Positions 7,350 through 16,261 of a DNA stretch of 64,000 nucleotides are shown piece after piece (position 1 is the first letter of the stretch; the number at the start of each line of letters is the position of its first letter). A program made the translations under genes and the position numbers. The DNA is taken from assembly GCF_000720725.1 (NCBI RefSeq), contig NZ_JOCQ01000002.1, positions 1-64,000 of the forward strand. The letters run 5' to 3'. The DNA comes from Streptomyces rimosus subsp. rimosus. GTDB lineage: Bacteria > Actinomycetota > Actinomycetes > Streptomycetales > Streptomycetaceae. A model generated the notes under the pieces. It was not told the DNA's origin and did no database searches. It worked only from the letters and a program-made list of their open reading frames with translations.

Positions 7350-8765
7350 GTGGCCGCAACCCCAGGGCGGACGGCGCAGGGCGACCGCAAACACCCGGTC
7401 GACGCAACCCTGCCGCCCTTCAAGATGTTCACCAGCGGCCTGCAGCACGTGGCTGCCATGTACGCGGGCGTGGTGGCCCCGCCCATGATCGTCGGCCCGG
7501 CCTGCGGGCTGAGCCCCGCCGAGACCGCGTTCCTCATGGGCGCGAGCCTCTTCACCGCCGGCATCGCCACCCTGCTGCAGACCCTCGGCTTCTGGAAGAT
7601 CGGCGCCAAGCTGCCGTTCGTCAACGGCGTCTCGTTCGCTGGCGTCACCCCGATGGTCGCCATCGGCAAGGCCCAGGACCCCGGCGACGCGCTGCCCGTC
7701 ATCTTCGGCGCGGTGATCGTCGCCGGTGTGCTCGGCTTCCTGCTCGCGCCCTACTTCTCCAAGCTGGTGCGGTTCTTCCCGCCGGTGGTCACCGGCACCG
7801 TCATCACCCTGATCGGCGTCTCCCTGCTGCCCGTCGCCTTCAACTGGTCCCAGGGCGGCAACGCCACCGCGCACGACTACGGTTCGCTCACCAACATCGG
7901 CATGGCGGCGCTCACCTTCGTCATCGTGCTCGTCCTGCGCCGGGTGCTGCGCGGCTTCCTCCAGCAGATCTCGATCCTGCTCGGCCTGGTCGCCGGCACG
8001 CTGATCGCCATCCCCGTGGGCATCACGGACTTCGGGGCGATCACGAAGGCGGACGTCATCGGCTTCCCGACGCCGTTCCACTTCGGCGCGCCCCAGTTCG
8101 ACGCGGCCGCCGTGGTGAGCATGGGCATCGTCATGCTGGTCTGCATGACCGAGTCCACCGCCGACATGCTCGCCCTCGGCAAGATCGTGGACCGGCCGGC
8201 CGACGAGCGCACCATCGAGGGCGGCCTGCGCGCCGACACCCTCGGCACCGCCCTCAGCCCGCTCTTCAACGGCTTCGCCAACAGCGCCTTCGCGCAGAAC
8301 ATCGGCCTGGTCGCGATGACCGGGGTGCGCAGCCGGTTCGTCGTCGCCACCGGCGGTCTGATCCTGATCGTGCTGGGCCTGTGTCCGGTCGCCGCCTCGG
8401 TGATCTCGCTGGTCCCGCTGCCGGTCCTGGGCGGCGCGGGCATCGTGCTGTTCGGGTCGGTCGCCGCCAGCGGCATCCAGACGCTGGCCACCGCCGCGAT
8501 GGACAAGGGCGAGAACGCGCTGATCGTCGCGGCGTCGGTGGGCATCGGCCTGATCCCCATCGCGGCGCCGCGGTTCTACCACGACTTCCCCAAGGACATG
8601 CTGGTCGTCCTGGACTCCGGCATCAGCACCGGGTGCATCATCGCCATCGTGCTCAACCTGGCCTTCAACCACTTCGGCAGGCGGCGCGGCGAGCCGCCGC
8701 TGGAGGTGATCCCGCAGCAGCCGGAACGCGGGGCCCCGGACGCGCGGCCGGCCGGGGCGCACTGA
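7350..8765 (+). CDS. Second nucleobase:cation symporter-2 family permease
   Basis: A 471-residue paralogue of the permease at 4187. It has the same landmarks: LQHVAAMYAGVVAPPMIVG, LPFVNGVSFAGVTPMVAIG, MTESTADMLALGKIVDRP, FANSAFAQNIGLVAMTGVRSRFV and VPLPVLGGAGIVLFGSVAASG. It predicts about 12-14 membrane segments. The GTG start at 7350 has a good GAAGGAGG site. It has its own 309-bp upstream region with paired direct repeats and lies beyond the terminator of the urate operon, so it is regulated separately. It may carry a different purine such as xanthine or uracil; the sequence alone does not decide. Confidence 0.92.
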   Translation: MAATPGRTAQGDRKHPVDATLPPFKMFTSGLQHVAAMYAGVVAPPMIVGPACGLSPAETAFLMGASLFTAGIATLLQTLGFWKIGAKLPFVNGVSFAGVTPMVAIGKAQDPGDALPVIFGAVIVAGVLGFLLAPYFSKLVRFFPPVVTGTVITLIGVSLLPVAFNWSQGGNATAHDYGSLTNIGMAALTFVIVLVLRRVLRGFLQQISILLGLVAGTLIAIPVGITDFGAITKADVIGFPTPFHFGAPQFDAAAVVSMGIVMLVCMTESTADMLALGKIVDRPADERTIEGGLRADTLGTALSPLFNGFANSAFAQNIGLVAMTGVRSRFVVATGGLILIVLGLCPVAASVISLVPLPVLGGAGIVLFGSVAASGIQTLATAAMDKGENALIVAASVGIGLIPIAAPRFYHDFPKDMLVVLDSGISTGCIIAIVLNLAFNHFGRRRGEPPLEVIPQQPERGAPDARPAGAH

Positions 8766-8804
8766 GCCGCCCTACGGGTCCGGCCGCGCCCGTCCGGACG
8801 TGCC

Positions 8805-8848
8805 GGCGGCCCGTACCGCCCCGGAGATCCGGTACGGTACGGGCCGCC
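8805..8848. terminator. Bidirectional terminator between convergent genes
   Basis: A perfect 14-bp stem (GGCGGCCCGTACCG and CGGTACGGGCCGCC) with a 16-base loop, placed between the permease and chitosanase stop codons. Confidence 0.75.
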
Positions 8849-8855
8849 GCGCCGC

Positions 8856-9722
8856 TCAGCCGATGTGGTACGAGTCCCCGTACACCTTCCAGTCCAGCGG
8901 CGGGTCCAGGTTCAGGTTGCCCTTCTTGAGGAAGACGCGCTGCGCGGTGTCCACGCGGCTGGTGTCGCTGTGCGCCTCCTCCTGCTTCATCGCCCAGACC
9001 CGGGCGTCCAGGAAGGCGTTCAGGTACGTCTTCTCGTCGCCGCCCTGGGCCGGGGTCTTGGCCTTGGCCATGGCGCGCTTGCGGATGTTGGAGAAGCTGG
9101 TCCTGTCGCTGCCGTTCCCGTGCATGACGAGCGCGTCGTAGTACGCGAACTGGCCCAGCACACCGATCTTGTCGGCCTTGCCCTGCTTGACCGCCGGGTT
9201 GAAGTACACCCGGTCCCGCTCGTCGTTCTGCGCCTGCTGGAAGGCCGGGTCCTTGCCGGCCTTCGCCCAGTCCTTGGTGAAGCCCGGGTCCAGGCCCTCG
9301 TGCGACTTGGTGCCGTTGACCTTGCGCAGCGCGGGCAGGTACTTCGCCAGGACGTTGCCGGGCTTGCGCTTGGTGTACAGCTCGACCAGGTCCAGCATGT
9401 CGCCCGTACCGGAACAGAAGCCGATGATGCCGCCGGTGTAGCCGCGGTCGTCGTTGATGTCCTCGATGTAGCCGTACTTCTTCTTCCAGTCCAGCGTGGA
9501 GTTCTCGGCGCTGGCGACCAGCTGCATGGCGATCTCCTTCTTCGCCGGGTCGTCCAGGCCGGCCGCGGCCTTGGCCACGCGGGGGGCCGCGGCGGGCGCC
9601 GGGCCGGTACCGGCGAAGGCCGTGCCGGCGACGGCGGTCGCCGGCACGGCGACCAGCACCAGACCGAGGGTCAGGCCGGTGGCGGGCCTGCGGATGGCCT
9701 TGCCTATGGATCGGGCACGCAT
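8856..9722 (-). CDS. csn: Secreted chitosanase, glycoside hydrolase family 46
   Basis: A 288-residue secreted endo-chitosanase. Residues 1-38 or so form a signal peptide with arginines before a hydrophobic core (MRARSIGKAIRRPATG, then LVLVAVPATAVAGTAFA). The mature part, starting around AGLDDPAKKEIAMQLV, matches the Streptomyces sp. N174 chitosanase almost colinearly. The two catalytic acids are seen as Glu73 (SAENSTLDW) and Asp91 (IEDINDDRGYTGG), and the conserved QAQNDERDRVYF and TPAQGGDE segments are present. The ATG at 9722 is chosen because TGGAGG precedes it; an in-frame start 54 bases further upstream lacks this. It hydrolyses chitosan outside the cell. A CsnR-type operator lies upstream. 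Confidence 0.96.
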   Translation of the reverse strand: MRARSIGKAIRRPATGLTLGLVLVAVPATAVAGTAFAGTGPAPAAAPRVAKAAAGLDDPAKKEIAMQLVASAENSTLDWKKKYGYIEDINDDRGYTGGIIGFCSGTGDMLDLVELYTKRKPGNVLAKYLPALRKVNGTKSHEGLDPGFTKDWAKAGKDPAFQQAQNDERDRVYFNPAVKQGKADKIGVLGQFAYYDALVMHGNGSDRTSFSNIRKRAMAKAKTPAQGGDEKTYLNAFLDARVWAMKQEEAHSDTSRVDTAQRVFLKKGNLNLDPPLDWKVYGDSYHIG

Positions 9723-9778
9723 GGTTGTCCTCCAGGGGAGCGGGCCGGGTGGCCGTGGTGCGGTGAGGGATCCCAATC

Positions 9779-9797
9779 GTTAGGAACCTTTCCTATC
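9779..9797. promoter_or_regulatory. CsnR-type operator upstream of the chitosanase
   Basis: GTTAGGAACCTTTCCTATC is an imperfect palindrome very close to the GTTAGGAAA..TTTCCTAAC operator of chitosanase genes controlled by the ROK-family repressor CsnR in Streptomyces. It lies about 57 bp before the start codon. No csnR gene is in this window. Confidence 0.7.
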
Positions 9798-9822
9798 AGA
9801 CCCCGGGGAGGACCGGAACCCA

Positions 9823-10683
9823 TCAGATCGCGCCAACCTCCGGCCGGACAGCGGCGCTTGCGGCGGGCGGCTGCCATACGTACGGCACGGTCGTGGCGGC
9901 GCTGACCAGGCCCAGCCGGTTCAGGACGGGGCGGCTGGTCTCCAGGGCGTCGACCTGTACGTAACAGAATCCGCGCGCCAGGGCGAGCGCCGCCCGGTGC
10001 GCGACCAGGGCGCGATAGACGCCCTTGCCGCGCCAGTTGGGCAGCGTCGAGCCGCCCCACAGCGAGGCGAAGTCGGTGCCCTGGTGGAAGCGCGCCCACG
10101 CCGCCGAGACCACCTCGCCCGCGAGCGACTCCGCCACGGTCACCACGCAGGCGTCACCGCCCCGGCCCGCCGTCATCTCCTCCAGGGCCGGTGCGAGCCA
10201 GCTGCGGTCGTCGGCCCAGACGGCCGCGGCCAGTTCCCCGATGCGGTCGAAGTCCGCCCGGCCGGTGACGTCGCGCAGCCGTACGCCTTCGGGAAGCGGC
10301 GGGCCCCCGGGCGGCCCCGCGATGTCCGCCGCCTCGCCGATCACGACCGTCTCGCGCTCGCCCGGCGTGAACCCGGCCGCGACCAGCCGGTCCGGCAGGT
10401 CGGCGGGCAGGTCGTGCCCGTGGTACTTCCACTCGACCGGCAGGCCGCGGGCCGCGAAGTGGTCGCGCTGGGCGGCGATGAAGGCGTCCAGCGCCTCCCC
10501 GTCGAGCCCGCCGAGGTCGCGGTAGAGGATCAGCCCGCCCTGGCGGGGGAGCGTTCGGCGCAGTACGGGCCCGACCCGCTCGGTGTCCGGGGCGCCGGGC
10601 GCGAATCCGCGGTCCCTCAGTTGTGCGTCGTACGCGGCGCGGTAGCCGGCGGCTCGTGCCGGCTCGGTGTCTGGTGTCGTCAC
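9823..10683 (-). CDS. GNAT-family N-acetyltransferase
   Basis: A 286-residue protein with a C-terminal GNAT domain (about 125-270). The acetyl-CoA loop is seen in LPNWRGKGVYRALVAHRAALA, followed by the typical strand FCYVQVDALETSRPVLNRLGL. The N-terminal half (about 1-120) is a further acetyltransferase-like or substrate-binding region (YRDLGGLDGEALDAFI, GLPVEWKYHGHD) found in stand-alone streptomycete GNAT proteins. A GTG at 10683 with GGAG eight bases upstream is preferred; another GTG nine bases further upstream is possible. The substrate is unknown. No gene partner suggests a pathway. Confidence 0.8.
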   Translation of the reverse strand: MTTPDTEPARAAGYRAAYDAQLRDRGFAPGAPDTERVGPVLRRTLPRQGGLILYRDLGGLDGEALDAFIAAQRDHFAARGLPVEWKYHGHDLPADLPDRLVAAGFTPGERETVVIGEAADIAGPPGGPPLPEGVRLRDVTGRADFDRIGELAAAVWADDRSWLAPALEEMTAGRGGDACVVTVAESLAGEVVSAAWARFHQGTDFASLWGGSTLPNWRGKGVYRALVAHRAALALARGFCYVQVDALETSRPVLNRLGLVSAATTVPYVWQPPAASAAVRPEVGAI

Positions 10684-10750
10684 CGGCGTCACTCCACCAC
10701 AAGCCGGAGGCCCGGGCCATGGAATTCGGCCGTGGCGTGGCGCGGGGGTA

Positions 10751-11338
10751 TCACGGCGCGGCGGGTGGCTCCGCGCTGCCGAGCAGTCCGGCGAGCAGCT
10801 CCGCGATGCCCGGGCCGGGGTCGAAGTCCTCTACGGGGAAGGTGAGTTGGTGGAACATGACACCGTCGAGGTAGTCGAGAAGAATCCCGCAGTGCCGCCG
10901 GGGCGCCGGTGAGCCGAAACGCCGCAGCCATTCCGCGCTCCATCCGGCGACGGCCTCGCGCCCCCGGGCGAGCGGCGGGCGCAGCTCGGGGCGGGCCGAG
11001 GCTTCCAGGAGCAGGGCGTAGCGGGCGGCGGTCCTGGCGCGCGCGGGGCCGGTCGCGTACCGGACGAACCGCGTCACGGCGGCGGCCAGCTCCGGTACGC
11101 CGGCGGGCGCGGCCTGCCGCGCGAACTCGTCCCAGTCGTGGCGCTCCAGCGCTTCCAGGTGGCCGGCGATGCCGTCGATCAGCGCGGCGCGGTTGCGGAA
11201 GTAGTTGGACGTGGTGCCGGACGGTACGCCCGCGGCGGCATCCACCGCCTGGTACGTCAGCCCCCGCGACCCCGCCGCGCCCAGCACCTCGATCGCCGCG
11301 TCCAGGACCTCTGCCCGCCGTCGCGCCACCCTGCGCAC
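10751..11338 (-). CDS. TetR-family transcriptional regulator
   Basis: A regulator of about 195 residues. The N-terminal TetR HTH is clear: RAEVLDAAIEVLGAAGSRGLTYQAVDAAAGVPSGTTSNYFRNRAALIDGI. The C-terminal ligand-binding domain is helical (RTAARYALLLEASARPEL, LLDYLDGVMFHQLTF). Start choice is uncertain: GTG at 11338 follows AAAGG, and a nearby GTG nine bases downstream also fits. It is divergent from the YfcC-type carrier at 11576 and probably controls that gene and itself. No ligand can be predicted. Confidence 0.85.
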   Translation of the reverse strand: MRRVARRRAEVLDAAIEVLGAAGSRGLTYQAVDAAAGVPSGTTSNYFRNRAALIDGIAGHLEALERHDWDEFARQAAPAGVPELAAAVTRFVRYATGPARARTAARYALLLEASARPELRPPLARGREAVAGWSAEWLRRFGSPAPRRHCGILLDYLDGVMFHQLTFPVEDFDPGPGIAELLAGLLGSAEPPAAP

Positions 11339-11575
11339 CTTTCGAAATCCAGATGTGTAGTGCCGGTTTACTATGAACATAGTAGCGTGCGGGCAGGGAA
11401 CCGGCGCCGCGCACGGCGGCCGCCGGCGGCGGCATCCGCGGGCTCGCCGCCGCTCTCCACCTGTGTTGCGGCAAGGGCGGTCTGCGCCAGGATGTCAGCG
11501 TTTGGGTCGATATGCTGCGTCGGCACCTGAACGCGAGTCAAGTGAGCGCCCGGCGCCACGGAGAGGGGTTCCGCG

Positions 11576-13195
11576 GTGGACCCGAACGCCCAGCAGCCGC
11601 CCGCCCGGCAACCGGACCACGAGCCGCCGCCCGACGACGACCCCCGCCCCGTCGAACCCCCGCCGTCCGACGGGGACGCGCCCGCCGACGGCGCCCCGGC
11701 GGGCCCCCGCCGCCGGTTCACCTTCCCCAGCGCCCTGACCGTCCTGGTCGTCGTCACCCTCGCGGTCTGGGCGCTCGCCTTCGTCATCCCGTCCGGCAGT
11801 TACGACCGCAACGCGTCCGGCGCCCCGGTCCAGGGCACCTACCACCACACATCCTCCGGCCAGTCCTTCACCGACCGGCTGGGCGACCTCTTCCTCTCGC
11901 CGGTCAACGGCCTGTACGGCGTGCAGGACGCGAAGACCGGGCAGGTCGGCCCGACGATGGCGGGCGAACTGTACGGCAGCGCGGGGGTGTTCCTCTTCGT
12001 GCTGGCCATCGGCGCGTTCATCACGGTCGTCTTCGCCACCGGCGCCCTGGACCGCGGCATCGGCCGGCTGGCCCACCGCCTCCGGCACCGCGGCGGGCTG
12101 CTGATCGCCGGTGTGATGGCCGTCTTCTCGCTGCTCGGGACGGTCGAGGGGTTCGCCGAGGAGACGCTCGGCTTCTACGGGCTGGTCGTGCCCCTGATGC
12201 TCGCGCTCGGCTACGACCGGATGGTCGCCACCGCGACGATCATCCTCGGCGCCGGCATCGGCGTCCTGTGCTCCACCGTCAACCCCTTCGCCACCGGCGT
12301 CGCCTCCTCGGCCGCCGACATCTCGCTGGGCGAGGGCATCGTGCTGCGGGTGGCGATGTGGCTGGTGCTCACCGGCGTCACCATCGGCTACGTGGTCCGC
12401 TACGCGCGCCGCGTCCAGGCCGATCCGGAGCGCTCGCTCGTCGGCTTCCGGCCCGGTGACCGGGACCGCGCGTGGGCCGCCGAGGACGCGGCGGAGCCGG
12501 CGCCGCTGACCGGGCTGGACAAGACGGTGCTGGTCACCGTGGCCCTGGTCTTCGCCTTCATGATCTTCTCGGTGATCCCGTGGTCCGGGGCGCTCACCGG
12601 GGACGCCGACGCCGCTCCGTACGCCTTCGAACTGGGCTGGTCCTTCCCGCAGCTGGCCGCGCTGTTCCTCGCGGCCTCGGTCCTCGTCGGCCTCCTGGCG
12701 CGGATGGGCGAACAGCGGCTCAGCGCGACGTTCGTGCAGGGCGTCGCCGAGTTCGTCTCCCCGGCGCTGGTCATCGTGCTGGCTCGCGGGGTAACTACGA
12801 TTATGAACAATGCGCGCATTACGGACACGGTTTTGCATGCGGTCGAGGGCACCGTCTCCGGCGCCCCGTCCGCCCTGTTCGGCATCATGGTCTACATCGT
12901 CAACCTGCCGCTGGCCTTCCTCATCCCGTCCACGTCCGGCCACGCCACCCTCGCCATGCCGGTCCTGGCGCCGCTGGCCGACTTCGCGCACGTCTCCCGC
13001 GCGGTGGTCGTCACGGCCTGGCAGGCGGCCAGCGGCTGGATGAACCTGTGGGTGCCCACCACCGCCGTCATCATGGGCGGGGTCTCGCTGGCCAAGGTCG
13101 GCTACGACAGGTACGTGCGCTTCGTCTGGCCCCTGCTGGCCCTCCTCGCCGTCCTGATCTGCGGCTTCGTCGGGCTGGGGGCGGCGATGACATGA
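11576..13195 (+). CDS. YfcC-family membrane carrier
   Basis: A 539-residue membrane protein of the YfcC/C4-dicarboxylate carrier (DcuC-like) family with about 12 membrane segments. The first 45 residues are a proline/acidic cytoplasmic extension (PPARQPDHEPPPDDDPRP). Family landmarks are the first TM with AFVIPSGSYDR, the GTVEGFAEETLGFYGLVVPLMLALGYD segment, the NPFATGVASSAADISLGEG re-entrant region, and NLPLAFLIPSTSGHATLAMPVLAPLADF. Transport substrates of the family are poorly defined, but amino acids and dicarboxylates are proposed. The GTG start has a GAGAGGGG site. The TetR regulator at 10751 is divergent and is the likely controller. Confidence 0.85.
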   Translation: MDPNAQQPPARQPDHEPPPDDDPRPVEPPPSDGDAPADGAPAGPRRRFTFPSALTVLVVVTLAVWALAFVIPSGSYDRNASGAPVQGTYHHTSSGQSFTDRLGDLFLSPVNGLYGVQDAKTGQVGPTMAGELYGSAGVFLFVLAIGAFITVVFATGALDRGIGRLAHRLRHRGGLLIAGVMAVFSLLGTVEGFAEETLGFYGLVVPLMLALGYDRMVATATIILGAGIGVLCSTVNPFATGVASSAADISLGEGIVLRVAMWLVLTGVTIGYVVRYARRVQADPERSLVGFRPGDRDRAWAAEDAAEPAPLTGLDKTVLVTVALVFAFMIFSVIPWSGALTGDADAAPYAFELGWSFPQLAALFLAASVLVGLLARMGEQRLSATFVQGVAEFVSPALVIVLARGVTTIMNNARITDTVLHAVEGTVSGAPSALFGIMVYIVNLPLAFLIPSTSGHATLAMPVLAPLADFAHVSRAVVVTAWQAASGWMNLWVPTTAVIMGGVSLAKVGYDRYVRFVWPLLALLAVLICGFVGLGAAMT

Positions 13196-13208
13196 CCCGG
13201 GGCCGTCC

Positions 13209-13985
13209 TCACACGTCGTGTGCCCCGCGCAGCCGCAGCCCGGCGATCGCGGTGCGCGGCGGCTGATCGCCCGTCAGCAGCAGGGTGGTGATGCGGTCGG
13301 CCGGCCCGGCGGTGAAGTGCGCCGCGCCGCCGTCGAACGGTACGACGGTGCCGCTCGCGTCCACCGGAACACCGGTGAGCGCGCCGAGCCAGGCGGCGGC
13401 GCCGCGCGGATCGGGCGTCTCGACGAGGAAGCCCGCGAGGTCGTAGGCCCCGCGGTTGATCCGGCGGGAGGCCTCATGCTCCCGGCGGAGTGCGGGGTCG
13501 GCGCGGACGGTGATGAAGAACGGGGCCCAGGGCGGCGTGCCGTCGCCCGTCAGCATCGCTTCCTGGAAGGTCACCCGGCCTCCCTGGAAGGAGAAGTCGT
13601 GTACGTCGACGGCGTGGCCCGCCCGGCGCAGCCGCTCGGCGGTGGCGGCCGTGTCCGTGACGTGCACCGCGAAGTTCAGCGGGCCGCCGCCCGCCGCCAT
13701 CAGCGCGTCGATACGGGGCTGCCACCCGGCCGTCGCCCGCCCGAACGGGGAGGGCGCGTACACCGCGCGATCGACGACGGTCAGGATCTCGACGTACCGG
13801 TCGTCCAGCCGCCAGGCGCCGTTCTGGAACCCCTCGTGCACCGGGTTGGTGTGCGCGGGCAGCCCGGCCGCCGTGTACTCCCGCACGGCCGCGGGCACGT
13901 CCGGCACGCAGTGCAGGAGGTGGTCGAAGCGCGGCGCTTCCGTCGAGCGGAGATCGGCTGTGCGTATGGGCTGTGCGGCGGTCAT
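13209..13985 (-). CDS. VOC-superfamily glyoxalase-like protein
   Basis: A 258-residue protein of the glyoxalase-like domain type (Glyoxalase_3). It opens with FDHLLHCVPDVPAAVREY, then NPVHEGFQNGAWRLDDRYVEILTVVDR, a LNFAVHVTDTAATAERLRRAG strand-helix unit, and a second half with DLAGFLVETPDPRGAAAWLGALTG. The putative metal-site His and Glu lie in HLLH and YVEIL. It is convergent with the YfcC carrier (13 bp apart). A DmdR/IdeR iron box lies directly upstream, so expression is probably induced when iron is scarce, which is unusual for this family. The reaction is unknown. Confidence 0.8.
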   Translation of the reverse strand: MTAAQPIRTADLRSTEAPRFDHLLHCVPDVPAAVREYTAAGLPAHTNPVHEGFQNGAWRLDDRYVEILTVVDRAVYAPSPFGRATAGWQPRIDALMAAGGGPLNFAVHVTDTAATAERLRRAGHAVDVHDFSFQGGRVTFQEAMLTGDGTPPWAPFFITVRADPALRREHEASRRINRGAYDLAGFLVETPDPRGAAAWLGALTGVPVDASGTVVPFDGGAAHFTAGPADRITTLLLTGDQPPRTAIAGLRLRGAHDV

Positions 13986-14007
13986 GGTCGGCCTCCCCGA
14001 GTCGGTC

Positions 14008-14026
14008 AGGTGAGCCTAACCTAACC
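14008..14026. promoter_or_regulatory. Iron box (DmdR/IdeR operator)
   Basis: Read on the minus strand the site is GGTTAGGTTAGGCTCACCT, which matches the 19-bp actinobacterial iron box TTAGGTTAGGCTNACCTAA except at its ends. It ends 22 bp before the VOC gene start at 13985 and so sits in its promoter. Confidence 0.8.
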
Positions 14027-14117
14027 GGCAGCGAGAGGCCCGTGCGCCGTGGCACGGACCCCTCGGTCCCGGGTGAACGCGCTCAGGCCGGACGTCCGGC
14101 CCGCGACGGATCGCCGA

Positions 14118-14435
14118 TCAGGCGCGGATGCACGCGTAGATGACGTCGTCGTCCTTGACCCCGAGGGCCCGCAGACCGGCCAGACACCGGATGTCGGGGT
14201 TGAGCGGCGGCTCCGAGGCCGCCTTCCACTTGCAGGCGGCCTTCACCTTGGGGCCGATCTTGTAGTGGTGGGCCCTGAGGTAGGAGACGCACTGGCTCTG
14301 CGTACGCGGCTCCACCGTGCTCACCGGCCGGTGCCCGTCCGCGACGGCGGTGCCGGACATGACCGTCGGTACGGCGAATCCGGCTACGGCGACCGCCATA
14401 CCCACGATCGCCCGACGGGCCTTCGCTTGCTTCAT
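14118..14435 (-). CDS. Small secreted Cys-containing protein, function unknown
   Basis: A 105-residue protein with a Sec signal peptide (KQAKARRAIVGMAVAVAG, cleavage probably after SGTAVA). The mature part of about 70 residues contains four cysteines (SQCVSYL, KAACKWK, IRCLAGL, IYACIRA) that could make two disulphides. The spacing resembles small secreted proteins that are common in Streptomyces. AAGG precedes the ATG at 14435. It stands alone between the iron-regulated VOC gene and malate synthase. No function is proposed. Confidence 0.75.
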   Translation of the reverse strand: MKQAKARRAIVGMAVAVAGFAVPTVMSGTAVADGHRPVSTVEPRTQSQCVSYLRAHHYKIGPKVKAACKWKAASEPPLNPDIRCLAGLRALGVKDDDVIYACIRA

Positions 14436-14571
14436 GTTCTGCCTTTCCCCGTGACTTCATGGCGCGCAGCCGCACCCGGGGGTGGTGTCAGCACCCATTG
14501 GTGGTCGTGCACATGACGACACTAGGGAACAAGTGCCCTGTGGATCAAGGGGAATCGAGACCATACCGAAA

Positions 14572-14607
14572 GGCCCGTACCGGCCGGGTGTCCGGCGCGT
14601 ACGGGCC
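14572..14607. terminator. Terminator downstream of malate synthase
   Basis: A 9-bp outer stem GGCCCGTAC / GTACGGGCC encloses an inner GCCGG / CCGGC pairing. It lies 26 bp past the malate synthase stop. Confidence 0.65.
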
Positions 14608-14632
14608 CTTGGGTGGTGGATGCGGCAGTCGG

Positions 14633-16261
14633 TCAGTCCAGCAGCTCGTAAGCCGGCAGCGTCAGGAACGCCGCGTAGTCCGTGTCCAGGGAGACCTTCA
14701 GGAGGAGGTCGTGGGCCTGCTGCCAGGCGCCGGCGGCGAAGGCGTCGTCGCCGATCTCGGCGCGGATGGCGGCCAGTTCGTTGTCGGCAATCTTGCGGAC
14801 GAGGTCCGCGGTGGCCTTTTCGCCGTTCTCGAACACGACGCCCGCGTCCACCCACTGCCAGATCTGCGAGCGGGAGATCTCGGCGGTGGCCGCGTCCTCC
14901 ATGAGGCCGAAGATGGCGACCGCGCCGAGGCCGCGCAGCCACGCCTCGATGTACCGCGTGCCTACCCGGACCGCGTCCACCAGGCCCTGGTAGGTGGGCC
15001 GGGCGTCGAGGGAGTCGATGGCGATGAGGTCGGCGGCCGTGACCGACACGTCCTCGCGCAGCCGGTCCTTCTGGTGCGGCCGGTCGCCGAGCACCGCGTC
15101 GAACGAGGCGCGGGCGACCGGGACCAGGTCGGGGTGGGCGACCCAGGAGCCGTCGAAGCCGTCCCCGGCCTCGCGGTCCTTGTCGGCGCGGACCTTGGCC
15201 AGCGCCGTCTCGTTGGCCTCCGGGTCACGGCGGTTGGGGATGAACGCCGCCATGCCGCCGATCGCGTGCGCGCCACGCTTGTGGCACGTACGGACGAGGA
15301 GTTCGGTGTAGGCGCGCATGAACGGCGCCGTCATGGTGACCGCGTTGCGGTCCGGCAGCACGAACTTCTCGCCGCCGTCGCGGAAGTTCTTCACGATGGA
15401 GAACAGGTAGTCCCAGCGTCCCGCGTTCAGCCCCGAGGCGTGGTCGCGCAGTTCGTAGAGGATCTCCTCCATCTCGTACGCGGCGGTGATGGTCTCGATG
15501 AGGACGGTGGCGCGGACGGTGCCCTGCGGGATACCCACGTAGTCCTGCGCGAAGACGAAGATCTCGTTCCAGAGGCGGGCCTCCAGGTGCGACTCGGTCT
15601 TCGGCAGGTAGAAGTACGGACCCTTGCCGAGGTTCAGCAGGCGCTGGGCGTTGTGGAAGAAGTACAGGCCGAAGTCGACCAGGGCGCCGGGCACCGGCGT
15701 GCCGTCGAGCCGGAGGTGGCGCTCGTCCAGGTGCCAGCCGCGCGGGCGCACCACGACCGTCGCCAGCTCCTCGGCGGGCTTCAGGGCGTAGGACTTGCCG
15801 CTGTCCGGGTCGGTGAAGTCGATCCGGCGCTCATAGGCGTCGATCAGGTTCACCTGGCCGCCGATGACATTCGCCCAGGTGGGCGCGGAGGCGTCCTCGA
15901 AGTCGGCGAGCCAGACCTTGGCGCCGGAGTTGAGCGCGTTGATGGTCATCTTGCGGTCGGTGGGACCGGTGATCTCCACCCGGCGGTCGTCGAGCGGGGC
16001 GGGCGCCGGGGCGACGCGCCAGCTGTCGTCCGCGCGGATGTGCGCGGTCTCCGGCAGGAAGTCCAGGGCGGAGGTCCGGGCGATCTCGGCGCGGCGCGCG
16101 TCGCGGCGGGCGAGCAGTTCGTCGCGGCGCGGGGTGAACCGGCGGTGGAGTTCGGCGACGAAGGCCAGCGCGGCCTCCGTGAGGATCTCGTCCTGGCGGG
16201 CGGGGGCCTTGCCGGGGTCGACGTCGACGATGTCCAGCGGGGACGGCGCTGGTGCGGACAT
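14633..16261 (-). CDS. aceB: Malate synthase A
   Basis: A 542-residue malate synthase of the A type, which condenses glyoxylate with acetyl-CoA to malate. It shows LPETAHIRADDSWRVAPAP, the glyoxylate-site region ITGPTDRKMTINALNSGAKVWLADFEDASAPTW, the PRGWHLDERHL segment with its catalytic Arg, TVRATVLIETITAAYEMEEIL with the Mg-binding Glu, and the C-terminal DEGTLD-equivalent YDE region near DGFDGSWVAHPDLV. The length fits the family. It lies in the same stretch as allR and allantoinase, as for aceB1 in S. coelicolor, and drains glyoxylate from allantoin breakdown. Its promoter carries both recurring purine-regulon palindromes. Confidence 0.96.
   Translation of the reverse strand: MSAPAPSPLDIVDVDPGKAPARQDEILTEAALAFVAELHRRFTPRRDELLARRDARRAEIARTSALDFLPETAHIRADDSWRVAPAPAPLDDRRVEITGPTDRKMTINALNSGAKVWLADFEDASAPTWANVIGGQVNLIDAYERRIDFTDPDSGKSYALKPAEELATVVVRPRGWHLDERHLRLDGTPVPGALVDFGLYFFHNAQRLLNLGKGPYFYLPKTESHLEARLWNEIFVFAQDYVGIPQGTVRATVLIETITAAYEMEEILYELRDHASGLNAGRWDYLFSIVKNFRDGGEKFVLPDRNAVTMTAPFMRAYTELLVRTCHKRGAHAIGGMAAFIPNRRDPEANETALAKVRADKDREAGDGFDGSWVAHPDLVPVARASFDAVLGDRPHQKDRLREDVSVTAADLIAIDSLDARPTYQGLVDAVRVGTRYIEAWLRGLGAVAIFGLMEDAATAEISRSQIWQWVDAGVVFENGEKATADLVRKIADNELAAIRAEIGDDAFAAGAWQQAHDLLLKVSLDTDYAAFLTLPAYELLD

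Noticed and set aside
11495..12991. A long frame antisense to the YfcC carrier
   Set aside because: It is acidic and glycine-rich without a fold; the carrier gene explains the region.
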